From contig CALWVM010000005.1 in the NCBI GenBank assembly GCA_944384985.1, positions 1 through 64,000 on the forward strand: a stretch of DNA of 64,000 nt, written 5' to 3'. The position numbers and the translations under genes are program-made. The stretch comes from an uncultured Clostridia bacterium. GTDB taxonomy: Bacteria > Bacillota > Clostridia > Oscillospirales > Acutalibacteraceae. This document shows positions 31,687 to 42,503 of this stretch, one piece after another. The notes under the pieces were generated by a model. That model was not told the DNA's origin, searched no databases, and was given only the letters and a program-made list of their open reading frames with translations. Positions within the stretch are counted from its first letter, which is position 1. The number at the start of each line of letters is the position of its first letter.

Positions 31687-31779
31687 TTACAGGGAAACGA
31701 CGGCACGAAAAGCCGCGTTTTCCCGCCGCGGACTTCGCGGCAGAGCCGGCTCTGTGCCTTTTGTGCTTCCCGTGTCCAT
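31687..31779 (-). CDS. Possible 30-residue leader peptide upstream of mgtE
   Basis: Frame MDTGSTKGTEPALPRSPRRE plus ten residues, with a good GAGGTG site 8 nt before the ATG. It starts 35 bp after the riboswitch terminator and ends 60 bp before mgtE. The coding sequence can form hairpins (AGAGCCGGCTCT; CCGCG-N5-CGCGG). It contains three prolines and many charged residues. It could be a regulatory leader in the manner of mgtL, or chance. Confidence 0.4.
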   Translation of the reverse strand: MDTGSTKGTEPALPRSPRRENAAFRAVVSL

Positions 31780-31813
31780 TCGTTTCACCTCACAAAATCT
31801 GATTTGAATATCT

Positions 31814-31854
31814 AAAAAAACGCATACCGCCGAACGAAAATCAGACGGTATGCG
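31814..31854 (-). terminator. Intrinsic terminator of the M-box expression platform
   Basis: On the minus strand CGCATACCG, a 16-nt loop and CGGTATGCG are followed by seven T. It lies between the aptamer and mgtE, as expected for Mg2+-induced termination. Confidence 0.9.
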
Positions 31855-31874
31855 CACTATGTTTTCGTTCAAGC

Positions 31875-32008
31875 TTTAGCTTCAGAGGGCGATGAAACTG
31901 CGTTAAAGCACACCTTCGCTTTCGATGTGCCCTGTTGACCTGCTGACGGTGTCTCCACCGTTTCGCGGCAGCAGCCCGTATCCCTGTGGGAGCCTTACCT
32001 ACCGATAT
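31875..32008 (-). promoter_or_regulatory. M-box (ykoK) magnesium riboswitch aptamer
   Basis: The minus strand carries the M-box landmarks in order: GGTAGGTAAGGCTCCCACAG, then GCTGCTGCCGCGAAACGGTG, GGAGACACC, GGTCAACAGGG and GTGCTTTAACGCAG. Location directly upstream of mgtE and of a terminator confirms it. High Mg2+ should fold the aptamer and stop transcription. Confidence 0.93.
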
Positions 32009-32025
32009 TGTTTTTTGCAGAAAAT

Positions 32026-32054
32026 ATTATGAACCAAAAGTTCGGCATTGTCAA
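32026..32054 (-). promoter_or_regulatory. Promoter of the M-box-mgtE transcript
   Basis: TTGACA (32049-32054), 17 bp, CATAAT (32026-32031) on the minus strand, about 18 bp before the aptamer. Confidence 0.85.
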
Positions 32055-32074
32055 GAGCCGTCGAAAAAATTCGG

Positions 32075-32413
32075 TCACGCCTCGTATTTTTTCACGCAGG
32101 CTTCGATGGTTTCCAAAAACGATTCTTCCCCGATGGTGTTCCACTTAAAGAACATCCCCGTGCTACCGCCAGAGGTGATGACGCACAGTTCTGATGATGT
32201 ATCGTCTCCAAACAGCGTAACAGTCATGCTCACGCGGTTGCCGCCCGTGTAGCTGTACCGCTCAAAAACACCGGTATAGCAGCGCACACCGTTTTTGCCG
32301 TATAACGCCGAATCTTCTTTGGACGCAGAAACGCTGCCCTGCATGACGGCGTTTTCCAAATCCGAAACGATTGCCTGAAAATCCCCATGCAGCGTCGCTT
32401 CGAGTTTTGCCAT
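32075..32413 (-). CDS. DUF6054-like small protein
   Basis: 112-residue soluble protein (SDLENAVMQGSVSASKED; VSMTVTLFGDDTSSELCVIT) resembling a small uncharacterised Firmicute family. It has no catalytic motif I can name. ATG 32413 follows GGGGGAAG, 21 bp after the FakA-C-like gene; it ends the der-trmO transcript just before the mgtE promoter. Confidence 0.7.
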   Translation of the reverse strand: MAKLEATLHGDFQAIVSDLENAVMQGSVSASKEDSALYGKNGVRCYTGVFERYSYTGGNRVSMTVTLFGDDTSSELCVITSGGSTGMFFKWNTIGEESFLETIEACVKKYEA

Positions 32414-32434
32414 AGCTCTTCCCCCACTTTTTGC

Positions 32435-32686
32435 TCAGCCCTTTAAGCCGCGTTCCTGGCGATCCATATCCTCGACCACGATGTCGTAGATCTCGCCGAG
32501 CGACGCACAGTATTCGAGCACCTTCCACGGTTCGTTGGTGTGGAAATGGATCTTAATCAGGTCCTCGTCGCCGACGGCCAAAAGGCAATCGCCCTTGAAA
32601 TGCTCCGTAAAATAATCATGGATGGCGTCTTCGTCGAGATCCTCGCCCTCAATGAGCAGCTGGGTGTCGTAACGGTATTCCAACAT
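32435..32686 (-). CDS. Stand-alone FakA C-terminal-like domain
   Basis: 83 residues resembling the end of FakA/YloV-type fatty-acid kinases: YRYDTQLLIEG, then GDCLLAVGDEDLIKIHFHT and EYCASLGEIYDIVVEDM. The DAK2 ATP-binding domain is absent and the gene has its own start, so it is a genuine small protein or a relic. It may bind DegV-type partners. Located 53 bp after trmO. Confidence 0.72.
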   Translation of the reverse strand: MLEYRYDTQLLIEGEDLDEDAIHDYFTEHFKGDCLLAVGDEDLIKIHFHTNEPWKVLEYCASLGEIYDIVVEDMDRQERGLKG

Positions 32687-32739
32687 AGTGTTTCTCCTTT
32701 TTGCGGTATCACGGTTCGGATACCACGGGATTTTTGAAT

Positions 32740-33459
32740 TTAAGACCCGCCCGGGTCGGTTTTTTCGACGGCGCAGACCGAAAGCTTTCCGTTTTGCACC
32801 GTAAAACGGATTTCAAAGCCTGCGAACGGGAACCCATACACACGCCCGCCGTCATCCTGCCGATAGCCGGGGCGGGGGTCTTGGGCGAGCACAGCGCAAA
32901 GTGTTTCGCGCTTTTCTTCGGGCAGCTTTTCGAGCATCGCCGGCGGGAAGTCCACCTGCAAACCCACTTCATCGGGCGGCACGGCAAAGCCGCCGCGCGC
33001 TTCGGGGTGGGCGTCCGTATACGGCACATAGGGCTTGATATCAAAAATCGGCGTGCCGTCGGTCATATCCGCGCCCGCTACAACCAGTATTGGCCCGTTT
33101 GGCGTGTTCCAATCGATTTTTTCAAGCTGCACGCAGGAAAGCCCCAGCGGATTCGGCCGGAACGGCGAACGTGTGGCAAACACGCCCATGCGCCGATTGC
33201 CGCCGAGCTTCGGTGGACGGACGGTCGGCGACCATGGTTTTTGCGGATTCTCGGAAAACTGCCACAAAAGCCACAGGTGTGAAAAACCTTCTATCCCGCG
33301 CAGCGCGTCTGCATTGCGGAATTCCGGTTCGAATACAATCGTACCGCGCAGTGTTTTGACCACGCCGCTTTGGCGCGGGACACCGAATTTTTCGGGGAAA
33401 TCGGTGTAGATATGGGCAATCACGCGCATAGGGACTGTTTTTTCTATATGCACGGTCAT
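32740..33459 (-). CDS. trmO: tRNA t6A37 N6-methyltransferase TrmO (TsaA)
   Basis: Methylates threonylcarbamoyladenosine at position 37 of some tRNAs. 239 residues: the TsaA beta-barrel with GIEGFSHLWLLWQF, GVFATRSPFRPNPLGLS and DGTPIFDIKPYVPY, all hallmarks of the family, then a C-terminal domain (DPRPGYRQDD). ATG 33459 overlaps the der stop as ATGA and follows AAAGGAT. Confidence 0.9.
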   Translation of the reverse strand: MTVHIEKTVPMRVIAHIYTDFPEKFGVPRQSGVVKTLRGTIVFEPEFRNADALRGIEGFSHLWLLWQFSENPQKPWSPTVRPPKLGGNRRMGVFATRSPFRPNPLGLSCVQLEKIDWNTPNGPILVVAGADMTDGTPIFDIKPYVPYTDAHPEARGGFAVPPDEVGLQVDFPPAMLEKLPEEKRETLCAVLAQDPRPGYRQDDGGRVYGFPFAGFEIRFTVQNGKLSVCAVEKTDPGGS

Positions 33460-34799
33460 TTCGTATCCTTTTTGCCGCCCTTGCTTTCGCGCTCGCGGAT
33501 GATATAGCGGGTGGGCGTGCCCTCGAGTCCGAACACCTCACGGATCCGGTTATCAATATAGCGCTGGTAGCTGTAATGGAACAGATCCTTGCGATTGACA
33601 AAGCACACAAATGTGGGCGGGCGCGTGGACGCCTGGGTCATGTAGTAGATCTTCAAGCGCCTGCCCTTATCCGTAGGCGGCTGCACACGCAAGGTTGCAT
33701 CCGCTAGCACCTCATTGAGCTTGCCCGTTGAAATGCGCATGGCGTTTTGTGTATCCACAAATTTGATAAGTTCCAGAAGGCGGTCGAGCCGCTGCCCGGA
33801 CTTCGCGGAAATAAAGATGATCGGAGCATAGCTCATAAACGAAAAGTCGTTCATCAGCTTTTTGCGTTCGCGATCCATCGTCTGGCCGTTCTTTTCGACG
33901 GCATCCCATTTATTGACCGCAATAATACAAGCTTTGCCCATTTCATGCGCGATGCCTGCCACCTTGGAATCCTGCTCGGTGAAGCCTTCAGTCGCGTCAA
34001 TCAGGATCACACACACGTCGGCGCGCTCCACAGCCATTTGCGCGCGCAGGACGGAATATTTTTCAATACGGTCCTCGACCTTGCTTTTGCGCCGCAGCCC
34101 GGCAGTATCAATAAGCATGAATTTGCCGTGCTCGTTTTCGAGCAGCGTATCCGTCGCGTCGCGCGTGGTGCCGGCAATATCGGAAACGATTGCGCGGTTT
34201 TCACCGGTCAGGGCGTTGACAAGCGACGATTTGCCGACGTTAGGTTTGCCGATGATAGCAACGCGGACGGTGTCGTCCTCCTCTTCTTCCCCGCTTTCTT
34301 CGGGCAAATGCGAAAGCACCGCGTCAAGTAAATCGCCTGTGCCGTGGCCGTGTACGGAGGATACGGCGATGGGATCGCCAAGGCCCAGATTATAAAACTC
34401 ATAAAATTCAGCAGGCGTTTCGCCGACAGTATCGCATTTGTTGACGCAAAGCACGATCGGCTTTCCGCTTTTTTGCAGCATAGAGGCGACATCCTCATCC
34501 GTGGCGGTCACGCCCGTGCGCAGATCGGTGACCAGCACGATAACATCTGCGCTCTCGACGGCAAGCTGCGCCTGGGTGCGCATTTGCGAAAGGATCACGT
34601 CGTCGGAATACGGCTCGATGCCGCCCGTATCCACAAGCAGCATATGGTGCCCGAGCCACTCGCAGTCACCAAAAATACGGTCGCGCGTAACGCCGGGCGT
34701 ATCGTCTACGATAGACAGCCGTTTGCCGACCAGTTTATTGAAAAGCGTGCTCTTGCCGACATTGGGCCTGCCGACAATCGCCACGACGGGACGTGCCAT
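33456..34799 (-). CDS. der: Ribosome-assembly GTPase Der (EngA)
   Basis: Two tandem GTPase domains and a C-terminal KH-like domain needed for 50S assembly, 447 residues. First P-loop GRPNVGKST and second GKPNVGKSS, each with DTPG/DTAG and NKxD motifs (NKCD, NKWD). The C-terminal KH end STRPPTFVCFVN is typical. It starts 6 nt after the DUF512 gene and is coupled to trmO. Confidence 0.96.
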   Translation of the reverse strand: MARPVVAIVGRPNVGKSTLFNKLVGKRLSIVDDTPGVTRDRIFGDCEWLGHHMLLVDTGGIEPYSDDVILSQMRTQAQLAVESADVIVLVTDLRTGVTATDEDVASMLQKSGKPIVLCVNKCDTVGETPAEFYEFYNLGLGDPIAVSSVHGHGTGDLLDAVLSHLPEESGEEEEDDTVRVAIIGKPNVGKSSLVNALTGENRAIVSDIAGTTRDATDTLLENEHGKFMLIDTAGLRRKSKVEDRIEKYSVLRAQMAVERADVCVILIDATEGFTEQDSKVAGIAHEMGKACIIAVNKWDAVEKNGQTMDRERKKLMNDFSFMSYAPIIFISAKSGQRLDRLLELIKFVDTQNAMRISTGKLNEVLADATLRVQPPTDKGRRLKIYYMTQASTRPPTFVCFVNRKDLFHYSYQRYIDNRIREVFGLEGTPTRYIIRERESKGGKKDTK

Positions 34800-34805
34800 A
34801 GGTTC

Positions 34806-36116
34806 TCACCCTCCCAAAAGATTCGAAAGCAATTCCTGCCCGTTGTTGCCTGTCGGGATAACAGGGATGTGCAGACGGGATTCTGCCTCTTTTAACGTTA
34901 TATCGTCTAAAAACTTGTTGTTTTCGGTGGAATGGGATGTGTAGTCAATCGTCATCACCAGCGGGATGAGCAGGGCGTCGCCCAAATCCACATTTGCAAG
35001 CTGTTCGAGCAGGTCCTGCCCGGTCAGCAGCCCCGCTACGGTGATCTGTTCGCCGAAAAAGCGGTTTTCAATCGGGATGACGTGGATTTCACAGCCGATC
35101 TTTTCCGCGGCGGCTTCGCACAGTTCCCGCATGAGCGGATATGCCGCTGTACCGGTCGCGAGCGTGAGCTTTTGATAGCGGGAACGCGCCGTACAACCTC
35201 TAAGCGCCTCATAAAATTCTTCGCGCAGTGAAGTCCAAAGTCCGACGCCGTTGTCGAGCTGCGGGTAGCCGTCGTAATAACTGCCATCAGGAAGCGAACG
35301 CTCCGCCTTGAGGAAAAACTCATCCGCCGGATAGCAAAGCCGCACGCCGTGGCGCGCTTTGAAATCCGACGAGAAGCGCTCGATCATATCGATCACTTCC
35401 CCCGCCGTCTCTTTGGTATACGGTTGAATCAGGAAAAGCCCCTCGCGGTAGCGCGTCAGTCCCACGGGCACAGCGGCGATGCTCTGCACCGCCGGGTATA
35501 GCTTGCCGAGCTCTTGAAGGCTGTATTCCAGTTCTTTTCCGTCATTGATGCCGGGGCACAGCACGAGCTGGGTATTCATCTGAATCCCCGCTTCGGCAAA
35601 ACGCAAAAGGATGGAAAGCACCTCGCCCGCGTGCGGGTTCGCCATCATCTTGACGCGCAGTTCCGGGTTCATGGTATGCACGGAGATGTTGACAGGGGTG
35701 ATATGCATGGCGATGATGCGCTCGATCTCATGCTCAGAAATGTTCGTCAGCGTGATATAGTTGCCGAACAGGAACGAAAGGCGCGAGTCGTCATCCTTAA
35801 AATACAAGCTTTCGCGCATTCCCTTGGGAAGCTGGTCAATGAAACAGAAGATACACTTGTTTTTGCAGTGCTGCTGCTTGTCCATGAGATAGGTTGCAAA
35901 CGAAAGCCCTGTGTCGGCAGTGGGCATATGCACACGCCGAGTTTTGCCGCACCGGCAGGAAAATTCCATCGTGACGGGTGCGAAGCTCATATAAAAGTCG
36001 TAGTCGAGGATATCCTCAATTTCCTTGCCATCCACCGTGAGAAGCGTATCGCCCGCGCGAATGCCCGCAAACCAGCAGCGGGAAAACCGCCGCACGCTTT
36101 GGATTCGGACCGCCAT
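34806..36116 (-). CDS. DUF512 protein: PDZ plus radical-SAM-like Fe-S protein
   Basis: 436 residues. N-terminal PDZ-like segment (about 1-60), then a radical-SAM-like cysteine motif CKNKCIFCFIDQLP, and a C-terminal DUF512 domain (TGTAAYPLMRELCE; VIPIENRFFGEQITVAGLLTG). Its function is not established; homologues often sit next to der, as here. ATG 36116 follows AAGGGGGCGG, right behind the rpmF terminator. Confidence 0.88.
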   Translation of the reverse strand: MAVRIQSVRRFSRCWFAGIRAGDTLLTVDGKEIEDILDYDFYMSFAPVTMEFSCRCGKTRRVHMPTADTGLSFATYLMDKQQHCKNKCIFCFIDQLPKGMRESLYFKDDDSRLSFLFGNYITLTNISEHEIERIIAMHITPVNISVHTMNPELRVKMMANPHAGEVLSILLRFAEAGIQMNTQLVLCPGINDGKELEYSLQELGKLYPAVQSIAAVPVGLTRYREGLFLIQPYTKETAGEVIDMIERFSSDFKARHGVRLCYPADEFFLKAERSLPDGSYYDGYPQLDNGVGLWTSLREEFYEALRGCTARSRYQKLTLATGTAAYPLMRELCEAAAEKIGCEIHVIPIENRFFGEQITVAGLLTGQDLLEQLANVDLGDALLIPLVMTIDYTSHSTENNKFLDDITLKEAESRLHIPVIPTGNNGQELLSNLLGG

Positions 36117-36141
36117 ACTGCCGCCCCCTTTCACACACGAG

Positions 36142-36172
36142 AAAAAGGCGGGGAAGACTGAACTTCTCCGCC
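36142..36172 (-). terminator. Terminator of yceD-rpmF
   Basis: GGCGGAGAAG, loop TTCAGT, CTTCCCCGCC (one G-T pair) followed by T5 on the minus strand. The next ribosome site begins a few bases later, so DUF512-der may depend on read-through. Confidence 0.82.
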
Positions 36173-36202
36173 CTTTTGACTTTTACGCGAAAATCGCTGC
36201 AC

Positions 36203-36388
36203 TTAAGCCTCGTCTTTGACGACGACCTGACGGCCGTTGTAATAGCCGCAGACAGCGCAGACCCGATGGGCTCTTTTGTATTCGCCGCAGTGCGGGCACT
36301 TCTGAAGCTCGGGCGCGGTCATTCTCCAGACATTGGAACGTCTCTTGTCACGTCTTGCCTTGGAAACTCTTCTCTTCGGTACTGCCAT
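36203..36388 (-). CDS. rpmF: 50S ribosomal protein L32
   Basis: 61 residues of L32 (MAVPKRRVSKARRDKRRSN) with the zinc-binding pairs CPHC and CAVC, i.e. the C+ form. It lies 22 bp after the yceD-like gene, the standard pair. Confidence 0.96.
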   Translation of the reverse strand: MAVPKRRVSKARRDKRRSNVWRMTAPELQKCPHCGEYKRAHRVCAVCGYYNGRQVVVKDEA

Positions 36389-36410
36389 AGTAAGCTCTCC
36401 TTATCTTGAT

Positions 36411-36896
36411 CTACGAGGATTCATCTGTCAGCAGCTGCTGCAAAACCGCAAGCCGCGGATCCACAGGCTTTTTACAGCTGCAGGTTGTTTCATTGAGGTC
36501 GGCGCCGCAGATCGGGCAAAGCCCTTTGCAGTCCGCCTTACAAAGCGTTTTGGACGGGAGCGCAAGCAAAATATCTTCCCGCAGGAGCGCATCCAAATCA
36601 AAATGCATATCCTGCACCTCGACGAATTCGTCGTCGTCCTCGTCCGCAAGCGTTTGCACGAGCACATGGGAAAACTGCTTTTGAAAAGGCGCCTTCAAAG
36701 GCTTTAAGCAACGGTCGCACGCCGTTTCATGCGTGAATGAGACATCTGCCGAAAGCGTTACGATACCCGCGCGGTTTTCCACCGCTCCGGAAACTTCGAC
36801 GGGTTCGGAAATGCCGCTGTCCTCCGGCACAAACGCATATGCGAAAGGCAGCCGCGCCCCAATGTTGTTAAAAACAGGCTCTAAATCCAAAAACAT
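36411..36896 (-). CDS. YceD/DUF177 family protein
   Basis: 161 residues; acidic, with Cys pairs ACDRC and the C-terminal CKADCKGLCPICGADLN typical of DUF177. The family is linked to 23S rRNA accumulation and always lies upstream of rpmF. ATG 36896 follows GAGG. Confidence 0.9.
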   Translation of the reverse strand: MFLDLEPVFNNIGARLPFAYAFVPEDSGISEPVEVSGAVENRAGIVTLSADVSFTHETACDRCLKPLKAPFQKQFSHVLVQTLADEDDDEFVEVQDMHFDLDALLREDILLALPSKTLCKADCKGLCPICGADLNETTCSCKKPVDPRLAVLQQLLTDESS

Positions 36897-36923
36897 ACCA
36901 TACCTCGTCTTAGCGCAACAAAT

Positions 36924-36952
36924 ATTATAATGGCTTCATTTCGGTTTGTCAA
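36924..36952 (-). promoter_or_regulatory. Consensus promoter of yceD-rpmF
   Basis: TTGACA (36947-36952), 17 bp, TATAAT (36924-36929) on the minus strand; short leader of about 20 nt. Confidence 0.92.
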
Positions 36953-37015
36953 CAAAAAGTTTGTGTTTTTTGGAAAATCCGCGGGCACGCTGCGCCTGAA
37001 CACCGGGATACAGAC

Positions 37016-37052
37016 AAAAAGGTGCGCGGAAGCCCTCTCAGAGCTCCCGCGC
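37016..37052 (-). terminator. Terminator after the P-loop gene (pgi operon)
   Basis: GCGCGGGAGC, 8-nt loop, GGCTTCCGCGC-type arm, then ACCTTTTT on the minus strand, about 30 bp after the stop at 37081. Confidence 0.87.
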
Positions 37053-37080
37053 TGCCGGAATTTCCCTGCGAAAAACGGCG

Positions 37081-37500
37081 TTAGTTGATCTTTTCGCAAT
37101 AGGCGAACATGCGCTCGGGGAGATTTTCCAGATCCGTAGAAACGGTGAACGTGAACTTTGTATCCGTGATCTTCGAAAGGTCGTCCACTTTTTTCAGGAA
37201 ATCCGCAAGCTGCTCGTAATCCCTGCCGCCGATGCGGAAGGTCGCGTCCACGAAAATATCGGTGATGTCGTGGTCGCCGGCGCAAAGTCCGCTCAAGAAG
37301 CCGTAGAACGCGTCAAAGCCAGACACGGAGAAACTGTCGGTCGCCACAAGCCGTGCGCGATAGTTGACGTCGTATGTAAGCTTCGTCTCCTTTTCGACGC
37401 AGATGACATGGCCGTCGGATTTTTCGATCGCGGCGTTGACCTTGTCCACCAGCAGCTTTGTTTTTCCTGAGCCCTTGTGCCCAATAATAAGAGATACCAT
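37081..37500 (-). CDS. Small P-loop ATP-binding protein
   Basis: 139 residues with an N-terminal Walker A GHKGSGKTK and a Walker-B-like hydrophobic strand ending in IFVDATF. Such proteins are often labelled ATP-binding or PilT-like in Firmicutes without experimental basis; the protein is too short for PilT. ATG 37500 follows GGAGGAG, 60 bp after pgi, in the same transcript. Confidence 0.78.
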   Translation of the reverse strand: MVSLIIGHKGSGKTKLLVDKVNAAIEKSDGHVICVEKETKLTYDVNYRARLVATDSFSVSGFDAFYGFLSGLCAGDHDITDIFVDATFRIGGRDYEQLADFLKKVDDLSKITDTKFTFTVSTDLENLPERMFAYCEKIN

Positions 37501-37560
37501 GTGAATCTCCTCCTGTAAATTGAATATCTGTGATCCGCTCGTGCGGAAAATGAAACCGGT

Positions 37561-38901
37561 TTAGCCGCGCAGGCGTTCTTCAAGCGCCTTGGTCATCTCC
37601 TCATAACCGGGCTTGCCCAACAGCGCGAACATATTGCGTTTGTAGCTTTCGACGCCCGGCTGGTCAAACGGGTTGACACCGAGCATATACCCGGAAACAG
37701 CGCATGTTTTTTCGAGAAAATACACGAGATAACCGAAGGTATATGCGCTCATTTCGGGAAGTTCGATCACCAGGTTCGGCACGCCGCCGTCTACATGTGC
37801 GAGCACCGTGCCCTCAAACGCCTTGCGGTTGACAAAACTCACGGTTTTCCCCGCAAGGAAGTTGAGCCCATCGGCGTTTTCGGATTCTTCGGCAATGGTG
37901 AGATCCGTTTTCGGTTTGTCAAAAAGGACCGTGGTCTCAAACATCAGCCGTTCACCCTGCTGAATATACTGCCCCATGGAGTGCAAATCCGTGGAGAACA
38001 CGGCGGAAGCCGGGAACAGCCCCTTACCGTCCTTGCCCTCGGATTCGCCGAACAGCTGCTTGAACCATTCGTTCATCATGGTGTAATCCGGCTCATAAGC
38101 GACCATCATTTCCACACGCTTGCCCTTGCGGTACAAAAGGTTGCGCGCCGCCGCATATTTGCAGCAGTCGTTTTCGTTAAGGTCGTCGCTCGTATACGCT
38201 TCACGTGCGTCGCGCGCGCCCTGCATCATTTTTTCGATGTCGATGCCCGCCGCGGCGATGGGCAGAAGCCCGACCGCCGTCAGCACGGAGTACCGGCCGC
38301 CGACATCGTCGGGGACCACGAACGTTTCGTACCCTTCGCGGTCAGCAAGCGCTTTGAGCGTGCCTTTTGCCTTGTCAGTGGTCACATAAATGCGCTTGGC
38401 GGCCTCTTCCTTGCCGTATTTTTTCTCAAGCAGTTCGCGGAACACGCGGAAAGCCACCGCCGGCTCCGTGGTGGTGCCGGACTTCGAAATCACGTTAACG
38501 GAAAAATCTTTGTCTTCGCACAGCGAGACGATCTCGCCCAGCGCGGATGCACTGATGGAATTGCCGGAAAAGAAGATCTGCGGCGTATCCTTGCACAGCA
38601 GATTGTAGTTTTGCGAATTGCAGTATTCGATCGCGGCGCGCGCACCGAGATAACTGCCGCCGATACCGATGACAACGAGCACCTGGGAGTCGGAGCGGAT
38701 CTTTTCCGCCGCTTTTTGGATGCGGGCGAATTCCGCTTTATCGTAATCGACCGGCAGGTCGACCCAGCCGAGGAAATCGTTGCCCTTACCGCTCTTTTCG
38801 CGAATCGCCTTATGCGCCGCGGCAGCCTCTGCGGAAACTGCTTCAAAATCGCTCTCGGAAAGAAAGCCGTTCAGATATTTCGTTTCGAATCGAATGGTCA
38901 T
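37561..38901 (-). CDS. pgi: Glucose-6-phosphate isomerase
   Basis: Interconverts glucose-6-phosphate and fructose-6-phosphate. 446 residues, the shorter Firmicute form: [31 protein letters not shown] (sugar-phosphate SIS motifs), [18 protein letters not shown] and the C-terminal [17 protein letters not shown] 38901 follows AAAGGGG; 14 upstream codons in frame are not family-like. Confidence 0.96.
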   Translation of the reverse strand: MTIRFETKYLNGFLSESDFEAVSAEAAAAHKAIREKSGKGNDFLGWVDLPVDYDKAEFARIQKAAEKIRSDSQVLVVIGIGGSYLGARAAIEYCNSQNYNLLCKDTPQIFFSGNSISASALGEIVSLCEDKDFSVNVISKSGTTTEPAVAFRVFRELLEKKYGKEEAAKRIYVTTDKAKGTLKALADREGYETFVVPDDVGGRYSVLTAVGLLPIAAAGIDIEKMMQGARDAREAYTSDDLNENDCCKYAAARNLLYRKGKRVEMMVAYEPDYTMMNEWFKQLFGESEGKDGKGLFPASAVFSTDLHSMGQYIQQGERLMFETTVLFDKPKTDLTIAEESENADGLNFLAGKTVSFVNRKAFEGTVLAHVDGGVPNLVIELPEMSAYTFGYLVYFLEKTCAVSGYMLGVNPFDQPGVESYKRNMFALLGKPGYEEMTKALEERLRG

Positions 38902-38967
38902 GTGTCTTTGTTTACCCCTTTGTTTGCCGCACCGCCGCGGCAAAAATCCATAATCTATGTTGTACTT

Positions 38968-38996
38968 ATTCTATCCTAAAATGCGTCCGTTTTCAA
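38968..38996 (-). promoter_or_regulatory. Promoter of pgi
   Basis: TTGAAA (38991-38996), 17 bp, TAGAAT (38968-38973) on the minus strand, in the dacF-pgi gap. Confidence 0.75.
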
Positions 38997-39048
38997 TACG
39001 AAATTATGAATTTTTTGAAATAATTGCTTTTGGGCGGCAAAAAGGATA

Positions 39049-40221
39049 TCAACTGCAAAGCGACAGCAGGACGCGCCGGAACGCCTCAAGAAGCGTCATC
39101 TGCGGGATCTCTTCGGCGCAAAGCAGGCCGCAGCTGTACACTGTGACCCCGTCAAGCTTAAAATCCACACGTCCGAGCAACTGCCCCTTTTCAACGGGTG
39201 CCGCAACTTCAGCCGCGATATCGATCTCCTGTGTAACATTTTGTGACGCGCCTTTCGGGAGCACCACGCTTTGCGCTTCGGGGATGACCGGCATAACGGA
39301 CGGCACCGTGCCGCCGAGCACGCCGACAGCGGGGATACGCGCTGCGTCGACCGCGAGCGTCTGCGCTGCATAGTTGGCAAATCCCCAATCGAGCATGGCG
39401 CGCGCACCGTTAAAACGGTCGTCGCTGCTGGGACTGCCGAGCACCACGGCAATCAGTTCCAGACCATCCCGTTTGGCGGTGGCAGAAACGCAGCAGCCCG
39501 CCTTAGAGGTCGTGCCGGTTTTCAGGCCCGTGATCCCATCGTAGAACCGCACCAGACGGTTGGTATTGACAAGCTCGGTCTCGCCGCCGCGCAGGGAATC
39601 CATCCATATCGTGGAATACTCGCGGATCAGCGAATGCTTCAAAAGCTCCCGTGACATCAGGGCAACGTCATAGGCACTGGTTTTGTGGGTATCCGTCGTA
39701 TCGTCCAGGCCCGTGCAGTTTTCAAAATGTGTATCAAGCATCCCGAGCTGCTTTGCGCGCTCGTTCATCCGCTCGACAAACGCCGTGCTGCTGCCTGCGA
39801 CATACTCGCCGAGCGCTTCGCAGGCATCGTTGGCACTGGCGACTGCCGCCGCCTTGATCAGCTCGTCTACGGTCATCTGCTCGCCTTCTTCCAGCCAGAT
39901 CTGCGAGCCGCCTTTGCTGACCGCTTCGGCGCTGGCGGTGACGGTATCGGTCAGTGCGATCTGCCCGTTTTCGACTGCTTCCATCACCAAAAGCAGCGTC
40001 ATGATTTTGGTAACGGAGGCTGGGAACAACTGTTCGTGTGCATGGCTTGCCATAAGCACACTGCCGGTGTTCGCCTCCATGAGTACGGCCGCCTTGGCGT
40101 TGACCTCGACCTGCATTTCGGGAAACGTCTCGGAATTTGTGGAAACCTCTTCAGCAAACGCCGGCATAGCGGCGCACCACAATATCAGGCAGCAAAGCAG
40201 CGCCGCCAAAATTTTCTTCAT
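39049..40221 (-). CDS. dacF: D-alanyl-D-alanine carboxypeptidase (DacF-type PBP)
   Basis: Trims the terminal D-Ala of peptidoglycan stem peptides outside the membrane. 390 residues: signal peptide (about 1-24, ending AMPAFA-E), catalytic SVTK, SAN motif (SANDACEAL), KTGT motif, then a C-terminal PBP5-type beta domain (about 270-370). Low-molecular-weight PBPs of this type act in growth or spore cortex. ATG 40221 follows GAGGGG; divergent from ligA. Confidence 0.92.
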   Translation of the reverse strand: MKKILAALLCCLILWCAAMPAFAEEVSTNSETFPEMQVEVNAKAAVLMEANTGSVLMASHAHEQLFPASVTKIMTLLLVMEAVENGQIALTDTVTASAEAVSKGGSQIWLEEGEQMTVDELIKAAAVASANDACEALGEYVAGSSTAFVERMNERAKQLGMLDTHFENCTGLDDTTDTHKTSAYDVALMSRELLKHSLIREYSTIWMDSLRGGETELVNTNRLVRFYDGITGLKTGTTSKAGCCVSATAKRDGLELIAVVLGSPSSDDRFNGARAMLDWGFANYAAQTLAVDAARIPAVGVLGGTVPSVMPVIPEAQSVVLPKGASQNVTQEIDIAAEVAAPVEKGQLLGRVDFKLDGVTVYSCGLLCAEEIPQMTLLEAFRRVLLSLCS

Positions 40222-40274
40222 AAAAACTACCCCTCTCCACACGGCTTTTCTACCATTCTATATGCGCTGGAGTG

Positions 40275-42321
<2,047 letters not shown>

Positions 42322-42352
42322 TTTTGTAATTGATAACATTTTCACTGTTTTG

Positions 42353-42391
42353 CCGTCTGTGGGGCTTTTTGTCCTACAGACGGTTCTTTTT
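42353..42391 (+). terminator. ligA terminator
   Basis: CCGTCTGT and ACAGACGG arms (loop 15 nt) followed by TTCTTTTT. Confidence 0.88.
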
Positions 42392-42447
42392 CATCTTATA
42401 AATGCGCTTTTGTTTATAAAAAGGCACAAAATAATTCTATTTTTTTC

Positions 42448-42482
42448 TTGCTTTTTGTTATATACTCTGTTATACTTAACAG
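42448..42482 (+). promoter_or_regulatory. CoA-transferase promoter with overlapping palindrome
   Basis: TTGCTT (42448-42453), 17 bp, TATACT (42471-42476). The palindrome CTGTTA-TACT-TAACAG (42467-42482) covers the -10 box and could be a repressor site. Its arms are closer together than in Rex operators. Confidence 0.65.
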
Positions 42483-42503
42483 GTGAATCGAGAGGTGTTG
42501 AAT

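Noticed and set aside
31687..31872. 61-codon version of the mgtE leader frame starting MNENIVRIP
   Set aside because: It would be translated across the riboswitch terminator stem; the 30-codon frame starting after the terminator is the better candidate.
37081..37500. PilT twitching-motility ATPase
   Set aside because: Only 139 residues with a Walker A motif; lacks the PilT Asp/His boxes and no pilus genes are near.
42467..42482. Rex operator upstream of the CoA-transferase
   Set aside because: The half-sites are 2 bp too close together compared with TTGTTAA-N4-TTAACAA.
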